DNA of 64,000 nt from Seonamhaeicola algicola (GCF_007997385.1 NZ_VOSC01000012.1:558001-622000); one strand, 5' to 3'; numbered from the stretch's first letter, positions 27,791 to 38,906 are shown. Notes: generated by a model not told the origin, from the sequence alone. Numbers and translations: made by a program.

Positions 27791-27818
27791 AAAAGCGAAT
27801 CAATTATGATTCGCTTTT
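27791..27818. terminator. Bidirectional terminator between the TPR-HTH regulator and atpC
   Basis: A perfect 12-bp stem (AAAAGCGAATCA / TGATTCGCTTTT) with a 4-base loop lies between two convergent genes and has A/T runs on both sides, so it can work on both strands. Confidence 0.85.
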
Positions 27819-27844
27819 AATATTATTAAACAACTGTATTTATT

Positions 27845-28138
27845 TTAGTCTGCTAAAACAATTACTTTGTTATCTTTCATTTCAATTGTTCCAGAGTTTA
27901 TTTGAACTGTTAAAATTTTATCATCATCAGCATGCGGAACAATTTTACCATCTAAATCATTAAATTCTAGGTGGGTTTGTGTATGTGTATGAATTTTAAC
28001 AACACCTTCTTTTAATAAAGAAATTATTGGTGCGTGATTATTTAACATTTGAAACTCACCATTCACGCCTGGAACAGCTACAGAATCAACTTCTCCACTA
28101 AATAAAGTGGCTTCTGGTGATACAATTTCTAAATACAT
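27845..28138 (-). CDS. atpC: F1F0 ATP synthase epsilon subunit
   Basis: 97 residues containing only the N-terminal beta-sandwich (MYLEIVSPEATLFSGEVDSV and GEFQMLNNHAPIISLL). It lacks the C-terminal two-helix hairpin present in longer (about 135 residue) epsilon subunits, which is usual in Bacteroidota. The epsilon subunit links the F1 head to the rotor. It follows atpD after an unusually repetitive 77-base spacer. Confidence 0.93.
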   Translation of the reverse strand: MYLEIVSPEATLFSGEVDSVAVPGVNGEFQMLNNHAPIISLLKEGVVKIHTHTQTHLEFNDLDGKIVPHADDDKILTVQINSGTIEMKDNKVIVLAD

Positions 28139-28215
28139 ATTTTTTTAGTTTCCAGTCTGCAGTGTTTCCAGTTTGCAGTCATTAAAGACTGTAGACTGAT
28201 TACTGCCAACTAATT
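28139..28215. repeat. Degenerate ACTGnnA heptamer repeat in the atpD-atpC spacer
   Basis: On the coding (minus) strand the spacer contains successive copies of GGCAGTA, ATCAGTC, TACAGTC, then GACTGCA, AACTGGA, ACACTGC and AGACTGGA. On the plus strand CAGTTTGCAGTC / GACTGTAGACTG folds into a 12-bp hairpin with two G-U pairs. Such ACTGCnA-type runs recur between genes in flavobacterial genomes (recalled, not checked). Confidence 0.55.
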
Positions 28216-29727
<1,512 letters not shown>

Positions 29728-29785
29728 TTATCTGTTTAATATTATGCGATTTAATTGTGTGAAAACATGGTTTTGTTTTCGGCTG

Positions 29786-29793
29786 CAAAGATA
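29786..29793 (-). promoter_or_regulatory. Candidate -7 box of the atpD promoter
   Basis: Reads TATCTTTG on the minus strand (full TAnnTTTG match), 62 bases before the atpD ATG. The matching -33 TTTG is not evident. Confidence 0.4.
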
Positions 29794-29843
29794 GAGGTTT
29801 TAATTAAAAGATAAACTTCTTTTTTACTCTTTTTTAGTAAGAA

Positions 29844-29870
29844 AAAACACCTTCGTAATGAAGGTGTTTT
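29844..29870 (-). terminator. Terminator of the TonB receptor-SGNH lipoprotein operon
   Basis: An 11-bp perfect stem (AAAACACCTTC / GAAGGTGTTTT) with a 5-base loop lies 24 bases past the SGNH gene stop, with a T-rich tail on the minus strand. Confidence 0.8.
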
Positions 29871-29893
29871 AAATATTTGTATGTATATGTGGT

Positions 29894-31369
29894 TTATTGT
29901 AGGGCAGGAGTGTAATTTGTTTGATAATTACTAGCTTTTAAAAGGTTGCCAGAAACTTTAAAATTGCTCCCAAATTCGCTGTCAATAATTTCTAAAAATT
30001 TATTGGCCATAAGTGCATACCCTCTTGCTGTTAGGTGAATACCATCTAAACTAATAGCGCCTCCTGTAACTAAACTTGATTTTAATGAATAACCATCAAA
30101 CATAATACCTGTAGAAGCTAATTCTGTTAAAATAGCATTTAAATCTAATAATGCTACGTTTTCATTGGCATTAGCTACTGAAGTTATAGTGGCGTTAAAA
30201 GTATCGGTTGCTGTACTTATTTCCATTTGTTCTTCAGGAGTTAAAACCCATTTGTCTTTTAAAGGAACGGTTATTCCGTTAAGTTTGGTTGGGTCATTGT
30301 TTACTGCAGTGCCTATAAAATTTAGTGCAGGCAAAACAAGTAGGTCTTCGGCTGTTGCATGCCTGTAGCTTGGTATGCCAAAAGTTGAAAGATCTGTTAA
30401 ATTTTCATCTTCAATTACAACTGCATTAGTAGCTGATGCCATGAATTGAATGGTGCGTTTATCTGCTTCTTCTTGGGTTATTTGTCCTAATGTAACCATA
30501 GTGGCTAAACCACCGTTATATTGTGCGTAGCCATTGTTTATTTGATTAGCAGAAGCTTCATTTAATGGAACAGGATTATGGGGTACTGTAGTGAAATGTG
30601 CTAAATCTGTAATGTAAGGTACTGTTGTAACAACCCCTTTTGCACCATTTTTAGTAAGTTCTGAAACAAGGAAACCAAATGCATTGTTAAACGTAGTAGC
30701 ATCTGTAATTGTGTTGGTGCCGTCTCCACCTGAAATAGCATAACCTAAAACATCATTACCTCCAATTTCAGATAGTGTAAAAAAGGTAGGGTTTTGTTCT
30801 AAAGCTAAGTCTAAAATAGAAGCATTTGAAGCACCACCAGTTATACGAATAGCATAAGGATTTGCTGCTGTTGGAAAGTTTTGTAAGTTACCAAAACCTT
30901 CAGCAACTAAATGAAAGCTTTTTGCTCCTGGTACGCCTAAATTGTTAAAAGGACCTGTTGGGTTGTTTAATACAATATCTGTTGATACGGTTACAGGGCC
31001 AATAACGGTTTCTAAACCTGCTGGGGCAGAACCGTTAAAAACTAATCTGGGGTCAGTAATTCTGTTACCATTAGCAGCTAAACCTCCAAAATTGTCATTC
31101 ATTAAAGGTTGCGTAAAATCGCCTCCTCCAGCTAAAGCAAATTTGCTGGCTAGCATGTTAGGAAATGAGTTTTGTTGAGATGCTTTAAATAATGCATTGT
31201 CAGTAAAGCCTGCGGTAAATGAAGCGCCTAATGCCACATAATTTGAAAAATCTGCAGTACCTGAGGTTAATTCTGGTATAACTTCTTGTTCTGGTATGGG
31301 GCTTTCTAAATCATCACAGGAAAAAAATCCTACTAAAATTACTAAAAGCCATATATATTTAATTTTCAT
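29894..31369 (-). CDS. SGNH/GDSL-family hydrolase lipoprotein
   Basis: 491 residues, lipobox Cys18 (VGFFSCDD). The SGNH blocks are visible: block I NYVALGASFTAG with Ser50 (GAS in place of GDS), block III EIGGNDVLG (203-206 GGND) and block V LDGIHLTARGY with Asp442 and His445. All catalytic residues are present, so it should be active as an esterase or lipase anchored in the outer or inner membrane. It is encoded 10 bases after a TonB-dependent receptor gene. The pair suggests hydrolysis of a lipid or acylated substrate linked to import. Confidence 0.88.
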   Translation of the reverse strand: MKIKYIWLLVILVGFFSCDDLESPIPEQEVIPELTSGTADFSNYVALGASFTAGFTDNALFKASQQNSFPNMLASKFALAGGGDFTQPLMNDNFGGLAANGNRITDPRLVFNGSAPAGLETVIGPVTVSTDIVLNNPTGPFNNLGVPGAKSFHLVAEGFGNLQNFPTAANPYAIRITGGASNASILDLALEQNPTFFTLSEIGGNDVLGYAISGGDGTNTITDATTFNNAFGFLVSELTKNGAKGVVTTVPYITDLAHFTTVPHNPVPLNEASANQINNGYAQYNGGLATMVTLGQITQEEADKRTIQFMASATNAVVIEDENLTDLSTFGIPSYRHATAEDLLVLPALNFIGTAVNNDPTKLNGITVPLKDKWVLTPEEQMEISTATDTFNATITSVANANENVALLDLNAILTELASTGIMFDGYSLKSSLVTGGAISLDGIHLTARGYALMANKFLEIIDSEFGSNFKVSGNLLKASNYQTNYTPALQ

Positions 31370-31379
31370 AATTTTAATT

Positions 31380-34223
31380 TTATAGGTTATTAATTATCCA
31401 TGATACATAGTATTGAGATCCTATATATCCTGTTCCTGCTGCTGTGAAGTATTCATCACCTAAAAGATTGGTTGCTCCAACTTTGAAAGATGATTTTAAA
31501 CTAGGTACCCTTAAGTTTATTTGTGCATCTAGCACATGATACGCAGGAACATCGGCAGTTAAAAAAGATGCTTCCCAAACGTAGTTGTCACTCCATCTCC
31601 AAGCTACATTAAAGCCAAAGTTTTCAAATAAATCATTGTTTCCAAATGTGGCTTTAAATTTGTGTTCTGGTGTATTAAAATTTGTTTGAAAATCAGAGTT
31701 TGCTTGTCTGTCAAAATCTAATTTTGCGTATGTGTAATTAGCACCTAAATCAAAATCACCAAATATTTTTGTTGAAACACCTAATGAAGCACCGTATGAG
31801 CTTACATCTTCAGATGTGTTAGTATAAGCTCTATAGGCTTGAAAATCTTCATTTGCTAAAGCAATAACAGATAATGGAGTTGGTGTACCATTTACAGGAA
31901 AAGTTTGTGATAATTGCACATCGCCGTAGTATGGGTTTATAACATCTACAGTAGTAATGAAATCTTTGTATTGGTTATAATAGGCGCTAAAATCTAAACT
32001 TATTTTATCTATTTTACCTCTATAGCCAACTTCAAATGAGCTTACTTGTTCTGGTTTTACTAAACCTGGGTTTGCTACTTCTAAATCTGTTGGGTTTTGT
32101 GATGCTGCAAAAGCCGTAACAGAGCTTCGTGTAAATGAATTATCATATGCGCCAGTAGCATTGTATGTGTATGAATTTGTACCTAAAATAGCTTGACCTG
32201 TTGGTGAAATTTCGGTACCACTAACTGTTCTGGTAAATCTTTCAGGATTATCAAAAGCACTACCAATAAGTGTAATTGGGCCTACATTAAAACCAATATA
32301 TAATGCTTGCGTATCAGGGTTTCTGAAACCTGTTTGGAATGATGCTCTTAAATTATGGTTGTTATTTTCGCCTAAGTTATAGCCTACAGATAATCTTGGA
32401 GAAAAGAAAGCGTCAAATAATTCAGATTTATCATACCTTAATGATGCAGTTAATTTCAAACGATCATCTTCTAAAAACTTTTTCTGAATTTGTGTATATA
32501 AGCCTACTTCTGAATAAGGGATCTCCTCATTTCTGTCAGTGTAAATAGAACCGAAAGAATTTAATACATATTTTCTGTAAGAACCACCAACTTGAATTTC
32601 GGCCCAATCAATTAGGTGACTAAAATTGTAATTGGCATCAGAGTGGTAAATTTTAGATTCGTCTTTTAACTGACTTCCTGTTAAAATATCAGGGTCGTTA
32701 GTTACAGCGTTAAAAGCTTGCTGAAATTCTGGTGTTCCTGGTTCAAGGCGTCCTGTGTCAGCAGCTTGTCTTGCTGCAGCATGGGCTTGATCTCCGTTTA
32801 AACCAGCAAGTGTAGCTTGTAAAAAGGCACCAGCGTACTCTCCGAACCAATCTTCATCAGACTTCCATTTTCTGTTTACGTTAACCCCTGTAAAAACCAT
32901 GTCATAAGAGTCTCCTGCATTATCTGCAGTTACATAACCTCTTATAAAAAAGTTATCGTTTTTAATTTCTAATTTATGTTGTTGTAAGAAGAAGTTTTTA
33001 ATAGAATATCTATTTGAACCTTGATAAATGGTAGAACCTGAACCTATTTTACCAACATACTGAATTTCAAAATCATTTTCCCATGGGCGGTAGTATAATC
33101 CCCAATCGGTTTTGATACTTTTAGCATCATAATCTGTTAAATCTGCTTCATGATACCCTGTTCTACTAACATTAACCTCAGGAATTAAATTAGCTAAGGC
33201 AGGGTTTGGTAATCGACTTAAAAAATCGGGATTTTCTTTTACGTTTCTAAGGTTAGTTGTAGCTAAATCACCATAAACATTAACACCATCATAATCTGGG
33301 TCGTTTTCTCTTGTGCTGTTGTTTTTTATAAATGTTGTATTTCTGTCTTTGCCTCTTGTGTCATTTGCTACCCAATCTGTTCCTTGTAAGTAGCTAAAAT
33401 TTACTTTGGCTGCAAATTTGTTACTGAATTTGTGCGCTACTCTAATACCATAATCTTTATATTCATTGTCACCAGCGGCTTCTTGCGAAGTTATTCCCAT
33501 TTTAAAATAGGCACTTATACCAGCATGATCAAAAGGATTTTTACTTGTCATGAATAAAATACCATTGAATGCGTTGGCACCGTATAGCGCTGATGCTGCT
33601 CCGGGTAGAAGCTCTACACTTTGTACATCAGTTTCTACCATACCTAATAAATTTCCTAACGGAAAGTTTAATGCGGGTGCAGCATTATCCATACCATCAA
33701 CACGTTGCATAAAACGTGTGTTAGCAAATGTGGCAAAACCTCTGGTGTTTATAGATTTAAACGTTAAACTATTTGTGTTTATATCAACACCTTTTAAGTT
33801 TTCTAAGCCATCATAAAATTCAGAAGAGGCTGTGTTTTTAATTTCTTTTAGCCCAAAGCGTTCAACTGTTACAGGCGATTCAAAAATACGTTCAGGTGTT
33901 CTAGAAGCAGATATAACTACTTCATCTAAAGCGTTACCTTCTTTTAAAATTAAAGAAACGTTTTGTTTGTATTTTGTAATTTCAGCCGTAGCAGATTCAA
34001 AACCAACACTACTAGCCTGGATAGTAAACGGTGGGTTTTCATTGTAGGTTAACGTGAAGTTACCATCAAAATCTGTTACAATACCAACGGTGGTACCTAC
34101 TATAATTACATTTGCTCCTGGAATGGGTTGGCCATTATCATCAGTAACTGAGCCAGTTACTGTTGTTTGGGCGTAAGTTAAACTGCACAAAAACAACAGT
34201 AGGAAGGGTAGAATTGTCTTCAT
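31380..34223 (-). CDS. TonB-dependent outer-membrane receptor paired with an SGNH lipoprotein
   Basis: 947 residues. A signal peptide (MKTILPFLLLFLCSLTYAQ) precedes a carboxypeptidase-like domain (PIPGANVIIVGTTVGIVTDF). The plug starts with LDEVVISASRTPERIFESP and contains SINTRGFATFANTRFMQRVDG and AASALYGANAFNGILFMTSK, and a 22-strand barrel follows. It lacks the SusC-specific start and has no SusD partner, so it is a siderophore/lipid-type receptor rather than a glycan transporter. The next gene in the operon is an SGNH hydrolase lipoprotein. The substrate is unknown. Confidence 0.88.
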   Translation of the reverse strand: MKTILPFLLLFLCSLTYAQTTVTGSVTDDNGQPIPGANVIIVGTTVGIVTDFDGNFTLTYNENPPFTIQASSVGFESATAEITKYKQNVSLILKEGNALDEVVISASRTPERIFESPVTVERFGLKEIKNTASSEFYDGLENLKGVDINTNSLTFKSINTRGFATFANTRFMQRVDGMDNAAPALNFPLGNLLGMVETDVQSVELLPGAASALYGANAFNGILFMTSKNPFDHAGISAYFKMGITSQEAAGDNEYKDYGIRVAHKFSNKFAAKVNFSYLQGTDWVANDTRGKDRNTTFIKNNSTRENDPDYDGVNVYGDLATTNLRNVKENPDFLSRLPNPALANLIPEVNVSRTGYHEADLTDYDAKSIKTDWGLYYRPWENDFEIQYVGKIGSGSTIYQGSNRYSIKNFFLQQHKLEIKNDNFFIRGYVTADNAGDSYDMVFTGVNVNRKWKSDEDWFGEYAGAFLQATLAGLNGDQAHAAARQAADTGRLEPGTPEFQQAFNAVTNDPDILTGSQLKDESKIYHSDANYNFSHLIDWAEIQVGGSYRKYVLNSFGSIYTDRNEEIPYSEVGLYTQIQKKFLEDDRLKLTASLRYDKSELFDAFFSPRLSVGYNLGENNNHNLRASFQTGFRNPDTQALYIGFNVGPITLIGSAFDNPERFTRTVSGTEISPTGQAILGTNSYTYNATGAYDNSFTRSSVTAFAASQNPTDLEVANPGLVKPEQVSSFEVGYRGKIDKISLDFSAYYNQYKDFITTVDVINPYYGDVQLSQTFPVNGTPTPLSVIALANEDFQAYRAYTNTSEDVSSYGASLGVSTKIFGDFDLGANYTYAKLDFDRQANSDFQTNFNTPEHKFKATFGNNDLFENFGFNVAWRWSDNYVWEASFLTADVPAYHVLDAQINLRVPSLKSSFKVGATNLLGDEYFTAAGTGYIGSQYYVSWIINNL

Positions 34224-34366
34224 CTAAGCAATAATTAGTTTTAGTTAATAAGCCAATATATAAATAAAATCTTAAAAAACTATGCGCGCATAATATAAAT
34301 TAACAAAAAAAATATAAAAAAAATACATTTTTCTTAAAATGTAGGTGCAAAACTGGTTTGTAAAGC

Positions 34367-34396
34367 ATAAAAAAAGCCTAGAAATTTCTAGGCTTT
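34367..34396 (-). terminator. Terminator of glmS
   Basis: The 24-base perfect palindrome AAAGCCTAGAAATTTCTAGGCTTT (34373-34396, written here as two 12-base halves AAAGCCTAGAAA and TTTCTAGGCTTT) is followed on the minus strand by a run of T, 28 bases past the glmS stop. Confidence 0.85.
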
Positions 34397-34423
34397 ACTT
34401 TTAATGATATGTTTTTTTTTTGA

Positions 34424-36271
34424 TTACTCTACTGTTACAGATTTTGCTAAATTTCTTGGTTGATCTACATTTTTATCAAGTAAAACCGCAATATGGTATG
34501 ATAACAGTTGTAATGGTATAGTTGTTAATAGAGGTGTTAAAGGTTCTAATGTTTCAGGAACTTCAATAACATGGTCTGCTAGTGCTTTAACTTGCTCATC
34601 GCCTTCAGTAACAATACCTATAATTTTTCCTTTTCTAGATTTTATTTCTTGAATGTTACTAACTACTTTTTCATAATGGCCTTTTTTAGTGGCAATTACA
34701 ATAACAGGCATGTTTTCATCAATTAAAGCAATTGGGCCATGTTTCATTTCGGCGGCAGGATAACCTTCGGCGTGAATGTATGATATTTCTTTAAGTTTTA
34801 AAGCGCCTTCTAAAGCAACTGGAAAGTTATAACCACGGCCTAAGTATAAACAGTTAGTAGCTTCTTTATAAATATCAGCAATGTATTTTATATGCGCGTC
34901 AGATTTTAAAGCTTCTTCAACTTTGCTTGGTATCATTTCTAGTTCCAGTAAATGATGACGGTAATCAGAGCTGCTAATAGTGCCTTTTGCTCTGGCTAAT
35001 CTTAAAGCCATTAAAGTAAGAACTGTTATTTGTGTTGTGAAGGCTTTAGTTGATGCAACACCAATTTCAGGTCCGGCATGCGTATATGCTCCGGCATGAG
35101 TTTCTCTAGCTATAGATGAACCTACAACATTACAAACACCAAAAACAAAGGCGCCTTTAGATTTTGCTAACTTAATGGCAGCAAGTGTATCGGCAGTTTC
35201 ACCAGATTGCGAAATAGCTATTAAAACATCATTTTCAGTAATAACCGGGTTTCTGTATCTAAATTCTGAAGCGTATTCAACTTCAACAGGTATTCTTGCT
35301 AAGTCTTCAAAAATATATTCGGCAACTAAACCAGCATGCCATGACGTACCACAGGCTACTATTATAATTCTGTTAGCGTTCAAGAATTTTTTCATATTAT
35401 CTTCAACACCAGCCATTTTTATAATAGCTTGATCTCTTAAAAGTCTACCTCTGTAAGTGTCTTGTATAGCTTTAGGTTGTTCATGGATTTCTTTTAGCAT
35501 GAAGTGTTCATAACCACCCTTTTCAATTTCTTCTAGGTTTAATTGAAGTTTTTGAATATAAGGATCTACTAAAGAATCATCTTTTATTTTTCTTATTTTA
35601 ATGCCTTTATGAAATCTTAAAATAGCCATTTCTTCATCTTCTAAATAAATAGCATCTTTTGTGTATTCAATAAAAGGGGAAGCATCACTGGCTATGAAAA
35701 ATTCATCTTCACCAATACCAACGGCTAATGGGCTACCTAATTTTGCAACTACAACCTCTTCAGGTTTGTTTTTATCAAAAACTGTAATGGCATAAGCACC
35801 AATTACTTGGTTTAAGGCAATTTGAACTGCTTTACCTAATTTTACGCCTTCTTCCTTTTTAACATCTTCAATAAGGTTTACTAAAACTTCGGTATCTGTA
35901 TCAGATTTGAAGGTGTAGCCTCTGGTTGTTAACTCCTTTTTTAAAGATTCATAATTCTCAATAATACCATTGTGAATTAATACTAAATCTCCAGAGTTTG
36001 AAACATGTGGGTGCGAGTTAACATCATTAGGCACACCATGTGTTGCCCAACGTGTATGGCCAATACCAACATTACCTGTTTTAGTTATTGTTTTGTTTGA
36101 AAGTTCTTCAAGATCTGCAACTTTACCTTTGGTTTTAGATATTTTTAAATCTGTTCCGTCAAATAAAGCTACACCGGCACTGTCATAGCCTCTATATTCT
36201 AAGCGTTTAAGTCCTTCAATTATAATAGGATAAGCTTCTCTGTGACCTAAGTATCCAACTATTCCGCACAT
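34424..36271 (-). CDS. glmS: Glutamine-fructose-6-phosphate aminotransferase (isomerising)
   Basis: 615 residues. The N-terminal class II glutamine amidotransferase domain starts MCGIVGYLGHREA with Cys2 as nucleophile and has GHTRWATHG and HNGIIENY. Two SIS domains follow (about 290-420 and 460-600), with CGTSWHAGLVAEY and ISQSGETADTL, and the conserved C-terminal NLAKSVTVE. It makes glucosamine-6-phosphate from fructose-6-phosphate and glutamine, the entry step to peptidoglycan and LPS amino sugars. Transcribed on its own with a strong terminator. No glmS-ribozyme-like leader was recognised. Confidence 0.97.
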   Translation of the reverse strand: MCGIVGYLGHREAYPIIIEGLKRLEYRGYDSAGVALFDGTDLKISKTKGKVADLEELSNKTITKTGNVGIGHTRWATHGVPNDVNSHPHVSNSGDLVLIHNGIIENYESLKKELTTRGYTFKSDTDTEVLVNLIEDVKKEEGVKLGKAVQIALNQVIGAYAITVFDKNKPEEVVVAKLGSPLAVGIGEDEFFIASDASPFIEYTKDAIYLEDEEMAILRFHKGIKIRKIKDDSLVDPYIQKLQLNLEEIEKGGYEHFMLKEIHEQPKAIQDTYRGRLLRDQAIIKMAGVEDNMKKFLNANRIIIVACGTSWHAGLVAEYIFEDLARIPVEVEYASEFRYRNPVITENDVLIAISQSGETADTLAAIKLAKSKGAFVFGVCNVVGSSIARETHAGAYTHAGPEIGVASTKAFTTQITVLTLMALRLARAKGTISSSDYRHHLLELEMIPSKVEEALKSDAHIKYIADIYKEATNCLYLGRGYNFPVALEGALKLKEISYIHAEGYPAAEMKHGPIALIDENMPVIVIATKKGHYEKVVSNIQEIKSRKGKIIGIVTEGDEQVKALADHVIEVPETLEPLTPLLTTIPLQLLSYHIAVLLDKNVDQPRNLAKSVTVE

Positions 36272-36402
36272 AAGTTTTTAAATTTGGGTTATTGATTAAT
36301 AGCTGCACAAATATGTAAAATAAATACTAAAACGGCCTAGTAAATTATATAAAGTAGGCGTTTTATACGATGAAATAACACAAAGGTTTAAACTACTGGC
36401 TA

Positions 36403-38073
36403 CTATTGGTTTGGTTTTGTAGCAAATATTTTAAGTTTAAGGCGTTTTTCTTCGGGAACATTTTCAGTACTTCCGTATAAAATAGTACCTCTGGTTGTAA
36501 TAATTGAGGCTGTAGGTACAGCTGTTACAGCATCATCACTTTTTAAAATATCAGAGCTTCCTGTTATATTAACATTGGTTGATAAAACCAAGCCTAATTG
36601 TGTGTTTGTAGAGTCTCTTAATAAAATATTGTTTAAATGTTCAGTTAGGCGTATTTTGTATTTTTTATTGATAGTATCACGTTGTGTAAGGTGAAATATA
36701 ATTGAGCTAACTGGTGACGTTGTATTGCCTGTTGGATCTAAAGAATAATCAATTAGTGGGATGTTGTTTTTTACATCGTAAGCATAAATTCTGTCGTACT
36801 TATGTAAATTTGTGTTGCCACCCGTGTTTAAGGCATCATCTTCATAAACTTCTAAATGTGCTTCGTTAATTAGTTGTTTTAAAACATACTCGCCAGTTGT
36901 ACTTTCAATTATGTATTCACCTTGATCGTTTTTGGCTCTAAATCTATTTTTAAAACATTCTAGTGCATCATCATCTACATTTCCATCACCGTCACAATCA
37001 ACTAAACCATCAAATAAATTTACTATAGCCATTGAGCCTTCAGTACCTTTAATATATAATTTATCATCACCAACATTCTTATTACCGTTTGTTAACGTTT
37101 TGGTGTAATTATTTGTGAACGTGTTTAATCTGTTGCCTGAAAAGTTAAAGGTATATGTTGCTTGTTCTTTTTCACCTTCACTATCACTTTCATTATCTTT
37201 TTTATAGTAAATAGTTATAGAAGCATCAGTTGAAGCAAAATTTAAAAGTACCATATTTCCGTTATTGTTAACAGGTTCTGCTTTAAAATATAGCCCTCTA
37301 AAGTAGTTTTTAAAGTTGTTTGCATTAACCAATTCTGGTGTGCCTTGTTTGTTTAGTATTTTATTTTGCCAAAACAGAGAGTCTAATTTAGCTCTTAAAG
37401 CAGGAATGAATCTTAAAGTGTCAGTTTCAGTTGTGGTAATTATAGTATTGCTACTTGGTGTAAATGTAGTATCAATAAGTTGAGTACTTTTGAAATCATC
37501 AAAATTTATTAGCGTATTATCAGTTCTTGCAAAATTATCTGATGATGCATTACTTGCATGCGAGTAATATTTTTGAGTTTCACCTAAATTATCAGGGTTA
37601 AAATCTCTTAAAAAATAAGTGCTTTCAAAAATTGAAAGTTTTATAGGAGATACTTCATCACCAAATAAAGAATCGCTAATAGTGTATGTTGGGAAGCCAT
37701 CATCATCAAATCCAGTACTTCTGTTGAAGTAAGGAATGCTTAAAATCACAGAGTCTAATTCAGGATTGTTCCCAAAATCTGGATTGTAAGCAGTGGCATT
37801 TATTTGCGTAATGACACTTGCCGTGGTCGATCCGTATTCAGGGTCATTATAAAAGCCTAGTAGGTTTGACGTTAGGTTGTTTACCTGTAATGAGTCTAAC
37901 TTTTTGTTGTAACTTATTATGGGGTAAATATCTAAATTCGTGTCAAAATTAGCGTTGTTTTCACCTAAAACATCACTTTCAATGGTGTAAAAATCTTTAT
38001 CGCATGCAATAAAAGAGATTACAAGTAATAATAAAAGTGTAGGCGTAGTAAGGGCTTTTAAAATCTTTTTCAT
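36403..38073 (-). CDS. DUF4270 family lipoprotein
   Basis: 556 residues, lipobox around Cys24 (ISFIACDKDF). The family layout is visible: NFDTNLDIYPIISYNKKLDSLQ, split, then LLGFYNDPEYGSTTASVITQI and the PELDSVILSIPY strand. Members are outer-membrane-associated Bacteroidota lipoproteins of unknown function. Acidic DxDxDG-like stretch CDGDGNVDDDA may bind calcium. It follows the truncated glycogen-synthase-like gene by 23 bases and is probably cotranscribed with it, a recurrent arrangement next to panC in flavobacteria as far as I recall. Confidence 0.82.
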   Translation of the reverse strand: MKKILKALTTPTLLLLLVISFIACDKDFYTIESDVLGENNANFDTNLDIYPIISYNKKLDSLQVNNLTSNLLGFYNDPEYGSTTASVITQINATAYNPDFGNNPELDSVILSIPYFNRSTGFDDDGFPTYTISDSLFGDEVSPIKLSIFESTYFLRDFNPDNLGETQKYYSHASNASSDNFARTDNTLINFDDFKSTQLIDTTFTPSSNTIITTTETDTLRFIPALRAKLDSLFWQNKILNKQGTPELVNANNFKNYFRGLYFKAEPVNNNGNMVLLNFASTDASITIYYKKDNESDSEGEKEQATYTFNFSGNRLNTFTNNYTKTLTNGNKNVGDDKLYIKGTEGSMAIVNLFDGLVDCDGDGNVDDDALECFKNRFRAKNDQGEYIIESTTGEYVLKQLINEAHLEVYEDDALNTGGNTNLHKYDRIYAYDVKNNIPLIDYSLDPTGNTTSPVSSIIFHLTQRDTINKKYKIRLTEHLNNILLRDSTNTQLGLVLSTNVNITGSSDILKSDDAVTAVPTASIITTRGTILYGSTENVPEEKRLKLKIFATKPNQ

Positions 38074-38096
38074 GTATACACTAAATGAATATATGG

Positions 38097-38906
38097 TTAA
38101 CTTAAAACGGTATTATTAAAAAATGTTGTATAAGCTTCGCCAAATTCATCTTTGTTTTTATATTCTAAAATAGGTTTGTTTGCTGTTTCTAAATAGTTTT
38201 GTAATTCTTCAGGTATGTTTTCTGAACCTATTATTAGTGCATCAGAATAATCAATGGCAACTTTCATTAAGTTGTTGTATGATGGTTCATCTAACACTTT
38301 AACAGCATCTTCATTTATGTTGTCAAATTTAATTTTATTAAGCATGTCTTTATTTAAAGTATTGTTAAAACTTTGGTTATACACCGAAGTAACAATTTTA
38401 CTTTCACTAAATAAAGGTTCGTCTTTATAATATTCTTTTAAATATACAGGAAGTAGTGATGCTAACCAACCATGAACATGAATAACATCAGGAGACCAAT
38501 TTAGTTTTTTTACTGTTTCAATAACGCCTTTTGCAAAGAAAATAGCACGTTCATCATTGTCAGAAAACAATGCGCCATCTTCATCAGTTAATGTTGCTTT
38601 TCTTTTAAAATACTCATCATTATCAATAAAGTAAACTTGAATACGCTCTTTAGGTATTGATGCTACTTTTATAATAAGAGGCATATCTAAATCATTAATT
38701 ACCAGATTTATACCAGATAAACGTATAACTTCGTGTAATTGATGTCTACGCTCATTTATGTTTCCATATCGTGGCATAAAAATTCTAATTTGCCCACCTT
38801 GTTGATTTACTAATCTAGGGGCTTCAAACGACATTGAAGAAATTTCGGTTTCAGGTAAATAAGGCACTACTTCAGATGATACATACAATATCCTCTTATC
38901 TTTCAT
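38097..38906 (-). CDS. Glycogen/starch-synthase N-terminal-domain protein (GT5-like, half length)
   Basis: 269 residues resembling only the N-terminal Rossmann domain of GT5 glycogen synthase: ILYVSSEVVPYLPETEISSMS, then IRIFMPRYGNINERRH, VYFIDNDEYFKR and WSPDVIHVHGWLASLLPVYL. Full enzymes are about 480 residues. The C-terminal nucleotide-sugar-binding domain is absent, and the usual K-x-G-G-L motif near the N-terminus reads ETEISSM. It is therefore unlikely to be an active glycogen synthase by itself. A regulatory or sugar-sensing role is possible. It is divergent from panC and upstream of the DUF4270 gene. Confidence 0.8.
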   Translation of the reverse strand: MKDKRILYVSSEVVPYLPETEISSMSFEAPRLVNQQGGQIRIFMPRYGNINERRHQLHEVIRLSGINLVINDLDMPLIIKVASIPKERIQVYFIDNDEYFKRKATLTDEDGALFSDNDERAIFFAKGVIETVKKLNWSPDVIHVHGWLASLLPVYLKEYYKDEPLFSESKIVTSVYNQSFNNTLNKDMLNKIKFDNINEDAVKVLDEPSYNNLMKVAIDYSDALIIGSENIPEELQNYLETANKPILEYKNKDEFGEAYTTFFNNTVLS

